Source of the DNA: Peptacetobacter hominis
Lineage (GTDB): Bacteria > Bacillota > Clostridia > Peptostreptococcales > Peptostreptococcaceae
Assembly: GCF_006861675.1 (NCBI RefSeq)
Contig: NZ_SGJB01000011.1
Location: forward strand, 1-64,000
Direction: 5' to 3'
DNA: 64,000 bases
The position numbers and the translations under genes were made by a program. How positions within the stretch are numbered: position 1 is the stretch's first letter; each line of letters begins with the position of its first letter. Shown here in pieces: positions 19,044-28,648 of this stretch. The notes beneath the pieces are model-generated. The model saw only the letters and a list, made by a program, of their open reading frames with translations. It did not search any database and was not told the DNA's origin.

Positions 19044-19685
19044 CTATTTTACTATTTCTGAATAGTAATTACAATGTTTTTCGACCGGGCAGCCGGTACA
19101 TTCCGGTTTTCTTGCGTTACATCTTCTTCTTCCGTGGAATATAAAAAGATGATGTGCCTTTGACCATCTCTCTTTTGGAAGAACCTTCATAAGTTCAAAT
19201 TCCGTTTTTTCAGGAGTAGATGTGTTTACTATTCCAAGTCTATTCACTATTCTGAACACATGTGTATCCACAGGTATTGCAGGCCACCCAAAAGCATTGC
19301 TCAAAACAACGCCTGCAGTTTTTCTGCCGACACCCGGAAGCTTTATAAGTTCTTCAAGACTCTCAGGAACTTCTCCACCAAACTCTGACACAAGTATTTC
19401 TGACGTCTCTTTTATCTTCTTTGCCTTGCTTTTAAAAAGTCCACATGTTCTTATCATTTCCTCTATTTCTGCTATATCCAAATTTGCAAACTGCTCTGGA
19501 GTATTGTATTTTTTGAACATCTCTCCTGTAACTTTATTCACCCTTATATCTGTGCACTGAGCTGAAAGTATAGTGGCTACAAGTAATTCAAAAGGAGTTG
19601 TATAATTAAGTTCACACTCCGCATCAGGATATGTTTCTTCAAGTATATCAAGTATTTCCTTTATTTCAGCGCTGCTTTTTCCCAT
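19044..19685 (-). CDS. nth: Endonuclease III
   Basis: Bifunctional DNA glycosylase/AP lyase for oxidised pyrimidines. 213 residues. Helix-hairpin-helix L-I-K-L-P-G-V-G-R-K-T-A near residue 113 with the catalytic Lys, D-T-H-V-F-R with the catalytic Asp, and the C-terminal 4Fe-4S loop C-x6-C-x2-C-x5-C (C-N-A-R-K-P-E-C-T-G-C). It is 6 nt downstream of queG, so the two are co-transcribed, and the next gene pair (rusA, nfo) is also DNA-processing. Confidence 0.97.
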   Translation of the reverse strand: MGKSSAEIKEILDILEETYPDAECELNYTTPFELLVATILSAQCTDIRVNKVTGEMFKKYNTPEQFANLDIAEIEEMIRTCGLFKSKAKKIKETSEILVSEFGGEVPESLEELIKLPGVGRKTAGVVLSNAFGWPAIPVDTHVFRIVNRLGIVNTSTPEKTEFELMKVLPKERWSKAHHLFIFHGRRRCNARKPECTGCPVEKHCNYYSEIVK

Positions 19686-19691
19686 TAAATA

Positions 19692-20633
19692 TCACACACC
19701 TTTTTCGTTATTTTCTTCTATTAAATCCAGGTTTCTTTTTATTATCCCTTTACCTCTCCAGCTGAATGCTCTATCTCCATATTTTCTTTTGAACTCCCTG
19801 TTTGAAAGATTATCTATGTCATTTTTTTCAAGATTATATATTTTGTCCTCCATAAACTCTTTTATATCCGTATATTCTATATTTTCATTGTGAGGACATA
19901 CTTTCTGACATACATCACATCCGAATACAGTTTTTTCTTTTATTATGAGTTCTTTTTCCTGCTCAGAAAACTCTCCTTTTTTCTGGGTTATATATGAAAG
20001 GCATCTTTTCGCGTCCATTTTATAATCTTCTTTAAGAGCTTTTCCGGGGCACATTTCTATACATTTTCCACATTTTATACATTCTCTGTCCATCGGCTCA
20101 CTTTTCTCTATATTTAAATTGGTAATTATATACCCTATAAATACATAGGATCCGTATTTTTCAGTTATTATATTGTTATTAAGCCCAAAAAATCCTATGC
20201 CGGACATATATGCTATATATCTATCTACAAGAGGAGATGTATCAACACATATTTCAAACCTGAAATTTTCTTTTTCATTATCATTTAAACTGTCTCTTAT
20301 ATCACTGCATACTTTATTTAATATACCCTCTATTACTGTATGATAATCTTTGCCGCTGCAATAAATTGAAATATTTGAATCTGTATTATATCCTGTATAG
20401 TATGGAAAAGCCGCTGTTATTATACTATTTGCATCCTCCATAACACTATATACATCGGTCCTTTTTGATATATCTGATTCCTCCATACCGCTTAGGCCTT
20501 TTTCTTTTTCTCTTTTGTATAAATATTTTTTTAGATTTTCATCCATATCTGAAGAACATACTCCCGATACATCTATCCCGTGTCTTTTTAATATTTTTTT
20601 TATTTCTGTCAGGGACATTACTCTATTTTTCAA
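19692..20633 (-). CDS. queG: Epoxyqueuosine-reductase-like (QueG family) protein
   Basis: A cobalamin- and 4Fe-4S-dependent reductase family acting on epoxyqueuosine in tRNA. 313 residues: an N-terminal DUF1730-type domain with Y-I-A-Y-M-S-G-I-G-F-F-G-L-N-N (about 145-160), then two clusters, C-I-K-C-G-K-C-I-E-M-C-P and C-D-V-C-Q-K-V-C-P. It lacks the C-terminal HEAT extension of longer QueG proteins and the usual D-x-C/AP active-site text is not clear to me, so a QueG-like ferredoxin of other substrate is possible. Starts either at 20633 or at the ATG five codons later. Co-transcribed with nth. Confidence 0.75.
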   Translation of the reverse strand: MKNRVMSLTEIKKILKRHGIDVSGVCSSDMDENLKKYLYKREKEKGLSGMEESDISKRTDVYSVMEDANSIITAAFPYYTGYNTDSNISIYCSGKDYHTVIEGILNKVCSDIRDSLNDNEKENFRFEICVDTSPLVDRYIAYMSGIGFFGLNNNIITEKYGSYVFIGYIITNLNIEKSEPMDRECIKCGKCIEMCPGKALKEDYKMDAKRCLSYITQKKGEFSEQEKELIIKEKTVFGCDVCQKVCPHNENIEYTDIKEFMEDKIYNLEKNDIDNLSNREFKRKYGDRAFSWRGKGIIKRNLDLIEENNEKGV

Positions 20634-20721
20634 AATAAAATCCTCCTGAATGAATATTTGCCATAATTGCTTTTAATAAGTATAATCAATAATATCATAA
20701 CACTATGAAAGGAATATATAA

Positions 20722-21132
20722 ATGATAAAACTCACTATACCAGGAAGACCAATAAGTAAATCTAATTTTAAACTTCATAACGTTCATGGACAGGCATGGA
20801 TGCCTTCAAAAGGGAAATATTCAAAATATATAGCCTATGAAAATATGATTGCCGGCTATGTCAATAAACAGTACTTTGGTGAACAGCTTACCTGTGACCT
20901 CATAACTGTTATGAAACTTTATTTTCCTGACAAAAGAATGGGCGATCTTCACAATTATCCTAAAAGTATATGCGATGGGCTCGAAAAAAGCGGTATTATA
21001 AAAAATGACCGCCAGCTTAAACCTGTTCTTTTATTTGATTTTATAGACAAAGAAAATCCAAGAGTTGAAATAGAACTTTATCCATCTGATGAATATTCTC
21101 TTTCATATTTAATAGAAAAAATCTCTGAGTAG
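20722..21132 (+). CDS. RusA-family Holliday junction resolvase
   Basis: A 136-residue RusA-like endonuclease: starts I-P-G-R-P-I-S-K-S-N-F, with the acidic active-site text D-K-R-M-G-D-L-H-N-Y-P-K and a second D-G-L-E-K-S-G-I-I-K-N-D-R-Q. The metal-binding Asp residues and Lys are present, so it looks active. Such genes are usually in prophages, but no phage genes are near; it sits alone between queG-nth (divergent) and nfo (convergent). GAAAGGAA precedes the ATG. The stop codon lies inside the shared terminator. Confidence 0.85.
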   Translation: MIKLTIPGRPISKSNFKLHNVHGQAWMPSKGKYSKYIAYENMIAGYVNKQYFGEQLTCDLITVMKLYFPDKRMGDLHNYPKSICDGLEKSGIIKNDRQLKPVLLFDFIDKENPRVEIELYPSDEYSLSYLIEKISE

Positions 21133-21146
21133 AATTTTCTACTCAG
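21125..21146. terminator. Shared terminator overlapping two stop codons
   Basis: CTGAGTAGA / TCTACTCAG, 9-bp perfect stem, 4-nt loop. It contains the rusA stop codon on one strand and that of nfo on the other, so two convergent genes end in one hairpin. Confidence 0.75.
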
Positions 21147-21978
21147 ATATAACCAATTTTTTTATTTCTTTTATCTCTCTTGCATGCCCATTGTCGTCAT
21201 AAGGTGTTTCCAGAAAAAGTGGTATTCCTTTGATTTCAGGTCTGTTTATAAATTCCGTCAAGGCTGCCATTCCTATTTCACCTTCACCGAATCCTGCATG
21301 TCTATCCTTGTTCGCTCCAAATGGCATCATACTGTCGTTAAGATGTATTGTTTTCAGTCTTTCAAGACCTATTACACTATCAAACTCCTTCAAAACATCT
21401 TCCGGTGAATTAACTATATCATACCCTGCAGAAAATATATGACATGTATCAAGACATACTCCTATTCTTTCACTGTGTTTTACACCGTCGATTATTCTTT
21501 TTATTTCCTCAAAGCTTCTCCCTATCTCAGTTCCTTTTCCCGACATTGTCTCAAGAAGCACTGTAATATTTTCATTTCCTGTTATAGCTTCGTTTAACCC
21601 TTCAATTATTTTTTCTATACCTGAATCCACTCCGCCGCCTACATGACTTCCCGGATGAAAACATATATATTCTATACCTATACTATCCATTCTTTTTACG
21701 TCTTCTTTTATAACTTTTTTTGCAAATTCATAGGTATCATCTTTTGCCGCAGCAAGATTCATAGTATATGGTGCATGTGCAAGTAATGCACCAAAATTGT
21801 TTTCTTTTCTTATCCTCTGAAATTCTGCTATATCTTTTTCATCAAATTCCTTTGCATTTCCGCCTCTTGGATTTCTACTGAAAAACTGAAATGTATTTGC
21901 ATCCATCTCCACTGTTGTCTGAGCAGCTTTTTTAAATCCTTTTGCTATTGATATATGTGATCCTATAGTCAGTCCCAT
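21139..21978 (-). CDS. nfo: Deoxyribonuclease IV (AP endonuclease)
   Basis: Zinc AP endonuclease of the Nfo/Xth-unrelated TIM-barrel family. 279 residues. Signatures: G-S-H-I-S-I-A at the start, L-A-H-A-P-Y-x-[18 protein letters not shown], and [10 protein letters not shown], which together supply the trinuclear zinc ligands. Intact and monocistronic between terminators. Confidence 0.97.
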   Translation of the reverse strand: MGLTIGSHISIAKGFKKAAQTTVEMDANTFQFFSRNPRGGNAKEFDEKDIAEFQRIRKENNFGALLAHAPYTMNLAAAKDDTYEFAKKVIKEDVKRMDSIGIEYICFHPGSHVGGGVDSGIEKIIEGLNEAITGNENITVLLETMSGKGTEIGRSFEEIKRIIDGVKHSERIGVCLDTCHIFSAGYDIVNSPEDVLKEFDSVIGLERLKTIHLNDSMMPFGANKDRHAGFGEGEIGMAALTEFINRPEIKGIPLFLETPYDDNGHAREIKEIKKLVISE

Positions 21979-22017
21979 AACTTTTCTCCTCTCTTACTCT
22001 GATTTTATATATTAAAA

Positions 22018-22042
22018 AGAAGGATGAAAAATCCATCCTTCT
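22018..22042 (-). terminator. Terminator of winged-helix regulator gene
   Basis: AGAAGGATG / CATCCTTCT, 9-bp stem followed by TTTTTAATA on the minus strand, just past the stop at 22052. Confidence 0.85.
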
Positions 22043-22051
22043 GAATCGGTT

Positions 22052-22594
22052 TTATTCCGGTATAGATACCAGTGCGACCTCGTAGTATACACCTGTATCT
22101 TCTCTATTTTCTCTTGAAGCTATTTCCTCTATTTTTTTCTGAAGAGTCTCCTTCAGTTCCTCAGCCTCCCGCTCTGAAAGCCTTATATTGTGATAATCTT
22201 CAACACTTGAACTACTTAGTCTTCCTGCTTCTGCAGCATTAAAAAATGCCTCACTCATATCCTCAAATATAGAAACATATTCTCCATTTGCATCACTTTC
22301 TATTCCAAGTGAAAAATCAAGAACACTTTTTGCAACTTCTATATTTTTAGCTGTAGGATAATAGTATTTTTCAACTATACCCGATTTTATTTTTTCCTCT
22401 ACAAGTTCGAGAATCCCCGCCTTATAAAGCATTTTTATATGATAGTTTATTTTCGCATGAGGCTCTCCAAGCAGCTCGGAAAGCTGTTTTGCAGACAAAG
22501 GTTGTTCTTTGAACTGTTTAAGTATATCTATTCTCTTTGGATGCGCTACTGCCTTGATGCATTCCAGACTTCTTAATACCAGTACCTCTTTCAT
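22052..22594 (-). CDS. ArsR-like winged-helix transcriptional regulator
   Basis: A 180-residue protein with an N-terminal winged helix-turn-helix (about 8-80): A-V-A-H-P-K-R-I-D-I-L-K-Q-F, then L-S-A-K-Q-L-S-E-L-L-G-E-P-H-A-K-I-N-Y-H-I-K-M-L. No metal-binding cysteines, so this is not a metal sensor of the classical ArsR kind. The C-terminal 100 residues are helical and acidic with no named domain. It resembles the ArsR/PadR-like helix-turn-helix-20 regulators of clostridia. Target unknown; the upstream neighbour is the TGS-uridine-kinase-like gene on the same strand. Confidence 0.8.
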   Translation of the reverse strand: MKEVLVLRSLECIKAVAHPKRIDILKQFKEQPLSAKQLSELLGEPHAKINYHIKMLYKAGILELVEEKIKSGIVEKYYYPTAKNIEVAKSVLDFSLGIESDANGEYVSIFEDMSEAFFNAAEAGRLSSSSVEDYHNIRLSEREAEELKETLQKKIEEIASRENREDTGVYYEVALVSIPE

Positions 22595-22724
22595 TATTTA
22601 TATCTCTCCTAAAAATTCAATATAATTGCTATTCCTATTATATATTAATAAATAAGATATTGTCAAAAAATATTAATATGTATCTAAAAAATTTATACAA
22701 ATAAATTATGGAATACTGCAATTA

Positions 22725-24383
22725 TTACAAAATCCTGCTTCCACCTATAAATTCTCTTATTATAGCTGTCGGTGGAATGTCAGCTGTATCCTCAAGCGAA
22801 TCAAAATACTGCATAAAACTTATAAGTCTTACCGCCTCTATATGCTCATCAGTATCCTCTCCAACAGCTTTTAGAAGTGGATATGCATATTTTTTCAAAA
22901 CCGAAAGCTCGTATACACAGGCTGAATTGAACATTACATCCGCCTCCTCCTGGTATGGGAATATATTTTTCTTTTCTCCTCTTCTTACACTCTTCCAGTT
23001 TTTTATTGTATCAGAGGCACTATAACCTCTGAAATTGCTGTCTCTTACGATTCTTCTTATCAGTCTTAGATCTGTTGTAGGAATTCTATTCAGTGAATCA
23101 AGATTTATCTGAGTAAGAGCACTTATATATATTCTGAATTTCTTTTCCCGATCTATATATTTTGTAAGTTCCGGGTTAAGACCATGTATTCCCTCTATTA
23201 TTAGAACCTGATCTTTTTTAAGAGATATTTTCTCTCCTGTATATACTCTTTTTCCTGTTAAAAAGTCAAATTTTATACCTTCTATTTCCTCTCCATTTAA
23301 GAGCATATTTATATCTTTATTGAATTTTACTATATCAACCGCATTTACTGATTCATAATCGTGTTTTCCATCCTCATCTAGTGGTGTATGTTCTCTGTCA
23401 ACAAAGTAGTCATCTATACCTATAGCCTTTGATGTAAGACCACTTACTTTAAGCTGTATTGACAGTCTATGTGCGAAACTTGTTTTTCCTGAAGATGATG
23501 GAGCCGCTATAAGTACAACCCTGCTTCCTCTCTCTTTTATAATATCCGCTATCTGAGATATTTTCTTTTCCTGAAGAGCTTCAACTGTCCTTATAAGTTC
23601 TCCATACTCACCATCGTTTATTATATTATTAAGGTCATTTACATTTTTTACACCGAGTGTATCTGACCATGATTCATATTCATTGTATATCTGTGAAAGT
23701 TTAGGCTGGTCACTGAACTGCTCTGCTGTCTCTCTATTATCATCTGATGGTCCCATAAGGACAACACCCTCTTTATACCCGATAACATCAAAAGTCTTAA
23801 TATATCCTGTTGATGGAAGCATCATTCCATAAAAATGACTTATATATCCATCACATTCGTATATTTTGGCTTTATCAGAGTCCCTTTTTTCTATTATCTC
23901 TGCCTTTTCTTCCTGACCAAGCACTCTGAATAAAGACCGGGCCTCACCTTTTGAAAGTTCTTTTTCCTTTATTTCACAGTTTTTTTCAATTATTTTTGAC
24001 ATTTTTGTCTTTATGGCCTTTATGTCATTTTTATTTAGTTTTCTGCCTATATCTATTGTGTAATATATGCCGTCTGAAAGTGAATGCTGTGCAGAAAGAA
24101 CAACATTTTCATAAAGTTTTCTACAGGCTATTACGAATACAAATGAAAGTACTCTCGAATATATCCTTTTTCCATCTTCAGTACATGTATCTATAAATTC
24201 TACTTTGTCGTCTTCTTTTACAGTCTCATTTAAAGACATAAGTTTGTTTCCAACTTTAGCTGCCATAGGATAGCCTTTATATATGTCTTCTGAATTTCTA
24301 AGAACATCCTCCAGTCTGACTTCTTCATTTTCTGACATAATTTCCCTTATTTTTCCCTCTACACTAACTTTTATCAGAGTCAT
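22725..24383 (-). CDS. TGS-domain nucleoside (uridine) kinase-like protein
   Basis: A 552-residue multidomain protein: N-terminal TGS-like beta-grasp (about 1-60), a threonyl-tRNA-synthetase-like second domain (about 60-200), and a C-terminal P-loop kinase with A-P-S-S-S-G-K-T-S near residue 295 and the uridine-kinase-type D-D-Y-F-V-D-R and I-I-E-G-I-H-G-L-N-P motifs. Phosphorylates a nucleoside using ATP or GTP by homology; the exact substrate is open. Followed by 130 nt to the regulator gene, preceded by lepB 20 nt upstream. Confidence 0.88.
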   Translation of the reverse strand: MTLIKVSVEGKIREIMSENEEVRLEDVLRNSEDIYKGYPMAAKVGNKLMSLNETVKEDDKVEFIDTCTEDGKRIYSRVLSFVFVIACRKLYENVVLSAQHSLSDGIYYTIDIGRKLNKNDIKAIKTKMSKIIEKNCEIKEKELSKGEARSLFRVLGQEEKAEIIEKRDSDKAKIYECDGYISHFYGMMLPSTGYIKTFDVIGYKEGVVLMGPSDDNRETAEQFSDQPKLSQIYNEYESWSDTLGVKNVNDLNNIINDGEYGELIRTVEALQEKKISQIADIIKERGSRVVLIAAPSSSGKTSFAHRLSIQLKVSGLTSKAIGIDDYFVDREHTPLDEDGKHDYESVNAVDIVKFNKDINMLLNGEEIEGIKFDFLTGKRVYTGEKISLKKDQVLIIEGIHGLNPELTKYIDREKKFRIYISALTQINLDSLNRIPTTDLRLIRRIVRDSNFRGYSASDTIKNWKSVRRGEKKNIFPYQEEADVMFNSACVYELSVLKKYAYPLLKAVGEDTDEHIEAVRLISFMQYFDSLEDTADIPPTAIIREFIGGSRIL

Positions 24384-24403
24384 ATATTTTCACTCCTTTG
24401 TTT

Positions 24404-25045
24404 CTATTTTACAGTACCGATAGAAGATACAGGAAGTAATCTGAACATCACTTCTCCCATTATCTTATCTTTGCTTATAAATCCTACCTCTGCATATCTA
24501 CTGTCAAGACTTACAGTTCTATTATCTCCCATTACAAAGAATGTATTTTCAGGAACTATTACATCTATTTCTCCCTCTGTAGTCATACCCGGATCCAGAT
24601 AAGGCTCTTCTATAAGCTCTTCATTTACCCATACTTTTCCATCGGATATCTGCACTCTGTCTCCGCCTTCAGCTATAACTCTTTTTACAAGGTCCTTTGT
24701 TCTGCTGTCATCACCTAGAACAAAATCAATACCTTTCTTTAATATATTTCTACTGTCTGTTGACATATCCATAGCCGGATCAAGAGGCGTATCTGTATCG
24801 AATATTATTATATCTCCTTTTTCAGGCTCACTGAATCTGTATTTCATAGTATTTATTATAAGATAGTCGTTATTTTCAAGAGTTGAATACATTGAATCCC
24901 CGTCAACTCTTGTAGGTCTTATAAACTGTACCACCACAGCTGCTATTATAACTGCAGTAACAATAACGCCAATCCATTCTTTTATACTTTGTGCAGTAGT
25001 TTTTTCCGTATCCTCATGTTTTCTGTTTCTATCTTTTTTATTCAA
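24404..25045 (-). CDS. lepB: Signal peptidase I
   Basis: Membrane serine protease removing Sec signal peptides. 213 residues: a basic N-terminus, one transmembrane helix (about 26-42), catalytic Ser51 in D-G-D-S-M-Y-S-T-L, the catalytic Lys121 in V-K-R-V-I-A-E-G-G-D, and the C-terminal G-D-N-R-x-V-S-L-D-S-R motif. An extra segment of about 20 residues sits between the Ser and Lys regions (residues 88-112). Located 44 nt downstream of the rsmF-type gene and 20 nt upstream of the kinase-like gene. Confidence 0.97.
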   Translation of the reverse strand: MNKKDRNRKHEDTEKTTAQSIKEWIGVIVTAVIIAAVVVQFIRPTRVDGDSMYSTLENNDYLIINTMKYRFSEPEKGDIIIFDTDTPLDPAMDMSTDSRNILKKGIDFVLGDDSRTKDLVKRVIAEGGDRVQISDGKVWVNEELIEEPYLDPGMTTEGEIDVIVPENTFFVMGDNRTVSLDSRYAEVGFISKDKIMGEVMFRLLPVSSIGTVK

Positions 25046-25089
25046 GTCAATCTCTCCTTTTATAAATGATAATTTGTCTTATCTTTTTA

Positions 25090-26430
25090 TTATAACATAT
25101 TGCCTGGTAAATAAACCCTTCTCAAACCTTTTGGATAGTGATTTTTTATTATTCCACCATTTTCTTTTCCCCATCCAAGAGGAACACCATTTACAGAAAC
25201 TATTATCCATCCTCTGCTTTTACCTGTATTTATAGTATCACCTTTTAGATACGATGCTATTTCTTCAGATTTTGAATCAAAGTCCTCATAGCCTTTTACA
25301 TCCTCTATTTTCAGATAATGTGAAAGTGCATGTGAAGGCTCAAATCTGTTTTTCTTCATTACACCAAGATGAAGACCATATCTAAGAAGTTTTATTTTTC
25401 CGGTATCCGGAGCATTTTCCGGCATAAGGTACAGATTTTCTCCTCTTAGTACAAAATTTCCTTCCAGAGATATATTCATAAATTTCTTTTCGAAATCTCT
25501 ATAGAATTTAATCTCCTTTGGTTCTTTTACACGGGATAAATCCTTTGTTTTGCATTTTTCTGTTTCATTTTTTATTATCTTTGCCGCAAAATGACCTTCT
25601 CCCTCTATCTTATGAGGCCATAATCTATGCATCTGTATAAGTTCTGCTCCATCACATTCTTCTACAAATCCATTTATTATATCCTCATTTTCCTCTTTTG
25701 AAAAAGTACATGTCGAATATACAAGTACTCCACCTTCTTTTAACATATCATATCCATCTTTTATTATCTCTTTCTGTATAGAGCTGCATTCAAGAACTTT
25801 TGCATAACTCCAGTCCTCTATTGCAACCTCATCTTTTCTGAACATTCCTTCTCCTGAACATGGAGCATCTATTACAACCCTATCAAAATATCCTTTAAAT
25901 ACCTTTTTTAAAGATGCCGAGTCTGTATTGGTTATTATACAGTTTGAGGCTCCAAATCTCTCCATATTTTCTCCCAGAGCCTTTATTCTCTGCTTATTTA
26001 TTTCATTTGACACAAGTATACCTGTGTTTTCAAGTTTTGATAATATATATGTAGATTTTCCACCTGGGGCAGCACACATATCAAGTACTTTCTGACCCGG
26101 TTTTATATCTGCAAGAGGTATAACACTCATGGCTGACGGTTCCTGAAGATAATATGCTCCTGCATCGTGAAGAGGATTTCTTCCCGGCCTTATTTCTTCT
26201 TCATTATAATAAAAACCTTCTTTGGCCCATTCAACTTCCCTGAATGAATACTCAAGCTCCTTTGATATTTCTGTTATATCAGATTTCATTGTATTTACTC
26301 TTAGAGCCGTAGTCTTTGGCATATCATAACTTTTTATAAATTCATCATACTCATCCTTTAGTATCTCTTTTACATCATTCAAAAAACGTTCTGGTAATTT
26401 CAATATTTTTCTCCTTCCGCATGATAACAT
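25090..26430 (-). CDS. rRNA m5C methyltransferase (RsmF/NOL1-Nop2-Sun family)
   Basis: A 446-residue SAM-dependent RNA cytosine-C5 methyltransferase. SAM motif V-L-D-M-C-A-A-P-G-G-K-S-T at about residue 114, catalytic cysteines in D-A-P-C-S-G-E-G-M-F-R-K and Y-S-T-C-T-F. After about residue 300 a C-terminal RsmF-type RNA-binding/PUA-like region ends K-N-H-Y-P-K-G-L-R. Target is probably 16S rRNA. The translated frame opens M-L-S-C-G-R-R-K; a start at the next in-frame site is possible since the first residues look non-conserved. Confidence 0.92.
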   Translation of the reverse strand: MLSCGRRKILKLPERFLNDVKEILKDEYDEFIKSYDMPKTTALRVNTMKSDITEISKELEYSFREVEWAKEGFYYNEEEIRPGRNPLHDAGAYYLQEPSAMSVIPLADIKPGQKVLDMCAAPGGKSTYILSKLENTGILVSNEINKQRIKALGENMERFGASNCIITNTDSASLKKVFKGYFDRVVIDAPCSGEGMFRKDEVAIEDWSYAKVLECSSIQKEIIKDGYDMLKEGGVLVYSTCTFSKEENEDIINGFVEECDGAELIQMHRLWPHKIEGEGHFAAKIIKNETEKCKTKDLSRVKEPKEIKFYRDFEKKFMNISLEGNFVLRGENLYLMPENAPDTGKIKLLRYGLHLGVMKKNRFEPSHALSHYLKIEDVKGYEDFDSKSEEIASYLKGDTINTGKSRGWIIVSVNGVPLGWGKENGGIIKNHYPKGLRRVYLPGNML

Positions 26431-26453
26431 TTAATCCTATTATACAAAAAAAA

Positions 26454-26495
26454 CGGGCTGTTCTAAAGTAGTTTTTACTAACTCAAACCAGCCCG
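26454..26495 (-). terminator. Terminator of ornithine cyclodeaminase homologue
   Basis: CGGGCTG / CAGCCCG stem with a long loop, followed by eight T residues on the minus strand. Confidence 0.85.
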
Positions 26496-26509
26496 ATATA
26501 TTTATTTTA

Positions 26510-27493
26510 TTATTTCCATTCTGTTCCTATATTTTTTTCAACAGCTTTGTCGTATATTCTCTTGGCTGTCACAACATCCTGAACACCTATTCCAACACTT
26601 TTGAAAACTATTATTTCATCGTCTGATTCTCTTCCAGCTTTTGTCCCCATGACAACTTCTCCTATATCTCCGCTGAAATCAGATTCTGAAATAACTCCTT
26701 TTTTAAGTGGCGTTATTATACATCCTGCCTCTGCCAGAACTGCATCCTTTGAATCAAAGAATATTTTTGATGCTTTTTTTAGAGTTTTTTCATCTATTTC
26801 ATGCATATTAGGCATATATGAACCAACACCGCTTACTAAAGCTCCTTTTTTGACAAGATCTCCGTTTATTACCGGAGTCTCTGATGTAGTCGCAAGAAGT
26901 ATAACATCCGCATCTGTTATGGCTTCATCAGATGATTCTACAGCTTTTATTACTGCTCCATATGATTTAAGCTCTTCATTCATCTCCTGAGCAAATTTTT
27001 CTCTTTTTTCTTTGTTTCTGCTATAAACTCTCACTTCTTTAAGTTTTCTTGCTGCAAGCATAGCCTCAAGCTGAGCCGGTGCCTGTCCGCCAGTTCCTAT
27101 AAGAGCTCCTATTTCAGCATTTTCAACTGCAAGAAGATCAACTGCTGCTCCTGATGCAGCTCCTGTTCTTACCCGTGTTATATACGTACCATCAAGTATA
27201 GATACAACTTCCCCTGTAGAATCATCCATAAGAAGTACTGTAGCAGGTGTAACAGGTTTGCCTATTTTTGCATTATCAGGAAATACTGATACTATTTTCA
27301 TTCCTGCACATCCAAGCTCAGATACATATCCTGGCATGAAAAGCATGCTTCCATTTTTTTCTGAAGCCATATTTGTTCTAAGAGGAACTTCCGCTTTTCC
27401 TTCGCTGAATATTCTATATGCTTCCTTGTCCGCTTCTATAGCATCCTTCATTGTAAATACTTTTTTTATATCATCTTTATTTAACAGTAACAT
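26510..27493 (-). CDS. Ornithine cyclodeaminase / mu-crystallin family dehydrogenase
   Basis: A 327-residue NAD(P)-dependent enzyme of the OCD/mu-crystallin fold. N-terminal D-A-I-E-A-D-K-E-A-Y, conserved M-P-G-Y, V-R-T-G-A-A-S-G-A-A-V-D at about 108, Rossmann loop G-A-L-I-G-T-G-G-Q-A-P-A-Q about 128, then D-A-D-V-I-L-L-A-T-T-S. Family members include ornithine cyclodeaminase, alanine dehydrogenase and ketimine reductase; the substrate cannot be fixed from sequence. No arginine or proline genes are adjacent. Confidence 0.88.
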   Translation of the reverse strand: MLLLNKDDIKKVFTMKDAIEADKEAYRIFSEGKAEVPLRTNMASEKNGSMLFMPGYVSELGCAGMKIVSVFPDNAKIGKPVTPATVLLMDDSTGEVVSILDGTYITRVRTGAASGAAVDLLAVENAEIGALIGTGGQAPAQLEAMLAARKLKEVRVYSRNKEKREKFAQEMNEELKSYGAVIKAVESSDEAITDADVILLATTSETPVINGDLVKKGALVSGVGSYMPNMHEIDEKTLKKASKIFFDSKDAVLAEAGCIITPLKKGVISESDFSGDIGEVVMGTKAGRESDDEIIVFKSVGIGVQDVVTAKRIYDKAVEKNIGTEWK

Positions 27494-27559
27494 AGAAAAA
27501 CCTCCATAACTTTTATTCTATACTTCTATTATATTGCGGTTTCTATATTATTTCACTAA

Positions 27560-28555
27560 TTATTTACCGCTGTTTACAGGACTGTTATCGTAAAGAAAAT
27601 CGTCAAGAGTAACGTAATCTCCACCTGTAACTCTTCTTATTTTCTCTACTAATCTTTCCTCTTCTCCTTCTATATTTGCAAGGTGTCTTCTTTCAAATAT
27701 ATTCTCTCTTTCTATTGCTACAGACACCTGCTCTGCAACAACTTTAAGAATTTTCACTTCATCTTCTGAAAGTATTTCCTTTTTAAAGCATGCAACCCCT
27801 ATAACTCCAAGTGTAGAATAGTTTCCTTTTATCGGCTCATAGTGTGCATTACTACTTCCATAAAATTTTGTTCCCACTCCAACAGAACAGCCTCTTCTGA
27901 AACACTCTTTTATAATTTCTCTTTCTGTTATAGTTCTGAATATATTTTCGCTTCCATTACTGTTACATATATATACATGAGGTTCCATAAGATTTCTATT
28001 CTCATCAAGAAGTGTTATAAGAATTGTTTTTCCAAGTATATTAACAAGATTTTCTCCGGAACTTTCCATTATCTGTTCCTTATTTCTGGCTCTTAGAAGC
28101 ATCTTGTCTGTTTTATAAAGCATTTCCATTTTTCTTGCTTTAAGTTTCTGAGACTCTATCTCAAGCTTAAGCTTTGATACTATTGCAGTAGATATACAGG
28201 AAAAAATAAACATTCCGATAAACATTATAGTATAATTTCTATCCCATCCTGAAAATCCATAAAGCGGCTCCATAAATATAAAATCAAATAAAAATACAGA
28301 TGCGACCGCTGATACAACGCCAAAAATAACACCGTCTGTCATAGTTGCTGTCATTATAGGTATCATCATAAATATAAGTATTATTACACTTATATCGACA
28401 TTCATACTATTTATAAAAACTGATAACCCACATAAAACAGCTGTTATAATCATCAGTTTGATACTGTTGTCTATAAAGTATGCTTTTGGCTGTATCGAGT
28501 CCATATTATTATAAAGCTTGGTTCTCTCATCTTTATAAAAAGTTCTCTCCTTCAT
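27560..28555 (-). CDS. DUF4118-GAF membrane protein (KdpD-like, no kinase)
   Basis: A 331-residue protein: four membrane segments (about 32-125) of the DUF4118 type found in KdpD, with the F-M-E-P-L-Y-G-F-S loop, then a GAF-like domain (about 145-285) with the typical A-C-F-K-K and V-A-E-Q-V-S-V-A-I-E-R pattern, and a short tail. There is no histidine kinase domain, no H-box and no universal-stress/KdpD N-terminus, and no kdp genes nearby. It might be a stand-alone sensor or anti-partner of another kinase. Function not established. Confidence 0.75.
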   Translation of the reverse strand: MKERTFYKDERTKLYNNMDSIQPKAYFIDNSIKLMIITAVLCGLSVFINSMNVDISVIILIFMMIPIMTATMTDGVIFGVVSAVASVFLFDFIFMEPLYGFSGWDRNYTIMFIGMFIFSCISTAIVSKLKLEIESQKLKARKMEMLYKTDKMLLRARNKEQIMESSGENLVNILGKTILITLLDENRNLMEPHVYICNSNGSENIFRTITEREIIKECFRRGCSVGVGTKFYGSSNAHYEPIKGNYSTLGVIGVACFKKEILSEDEVKILKVVAEQVSVAIERENIFERRHLANIEGEEERLVEKIRRVTGGDYVTLDDFLYDNSPVNSGK

Positions 28556-28648
28556 AAAACCCTCTCCTTTCTATCCTCGGATATATATCATTATCCTATC
28601 GAACTTTTCAATAACCCTATTGTATATTCTATTGTACTATTTATTATC

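Noticed and set aside
20722..21132. Prophage island around the RusA gene.
   Set aside because: Neighbours on both sides are chromosomal (queG, nth, nfo) and no integrase, capsid or att-like repeat is seen.
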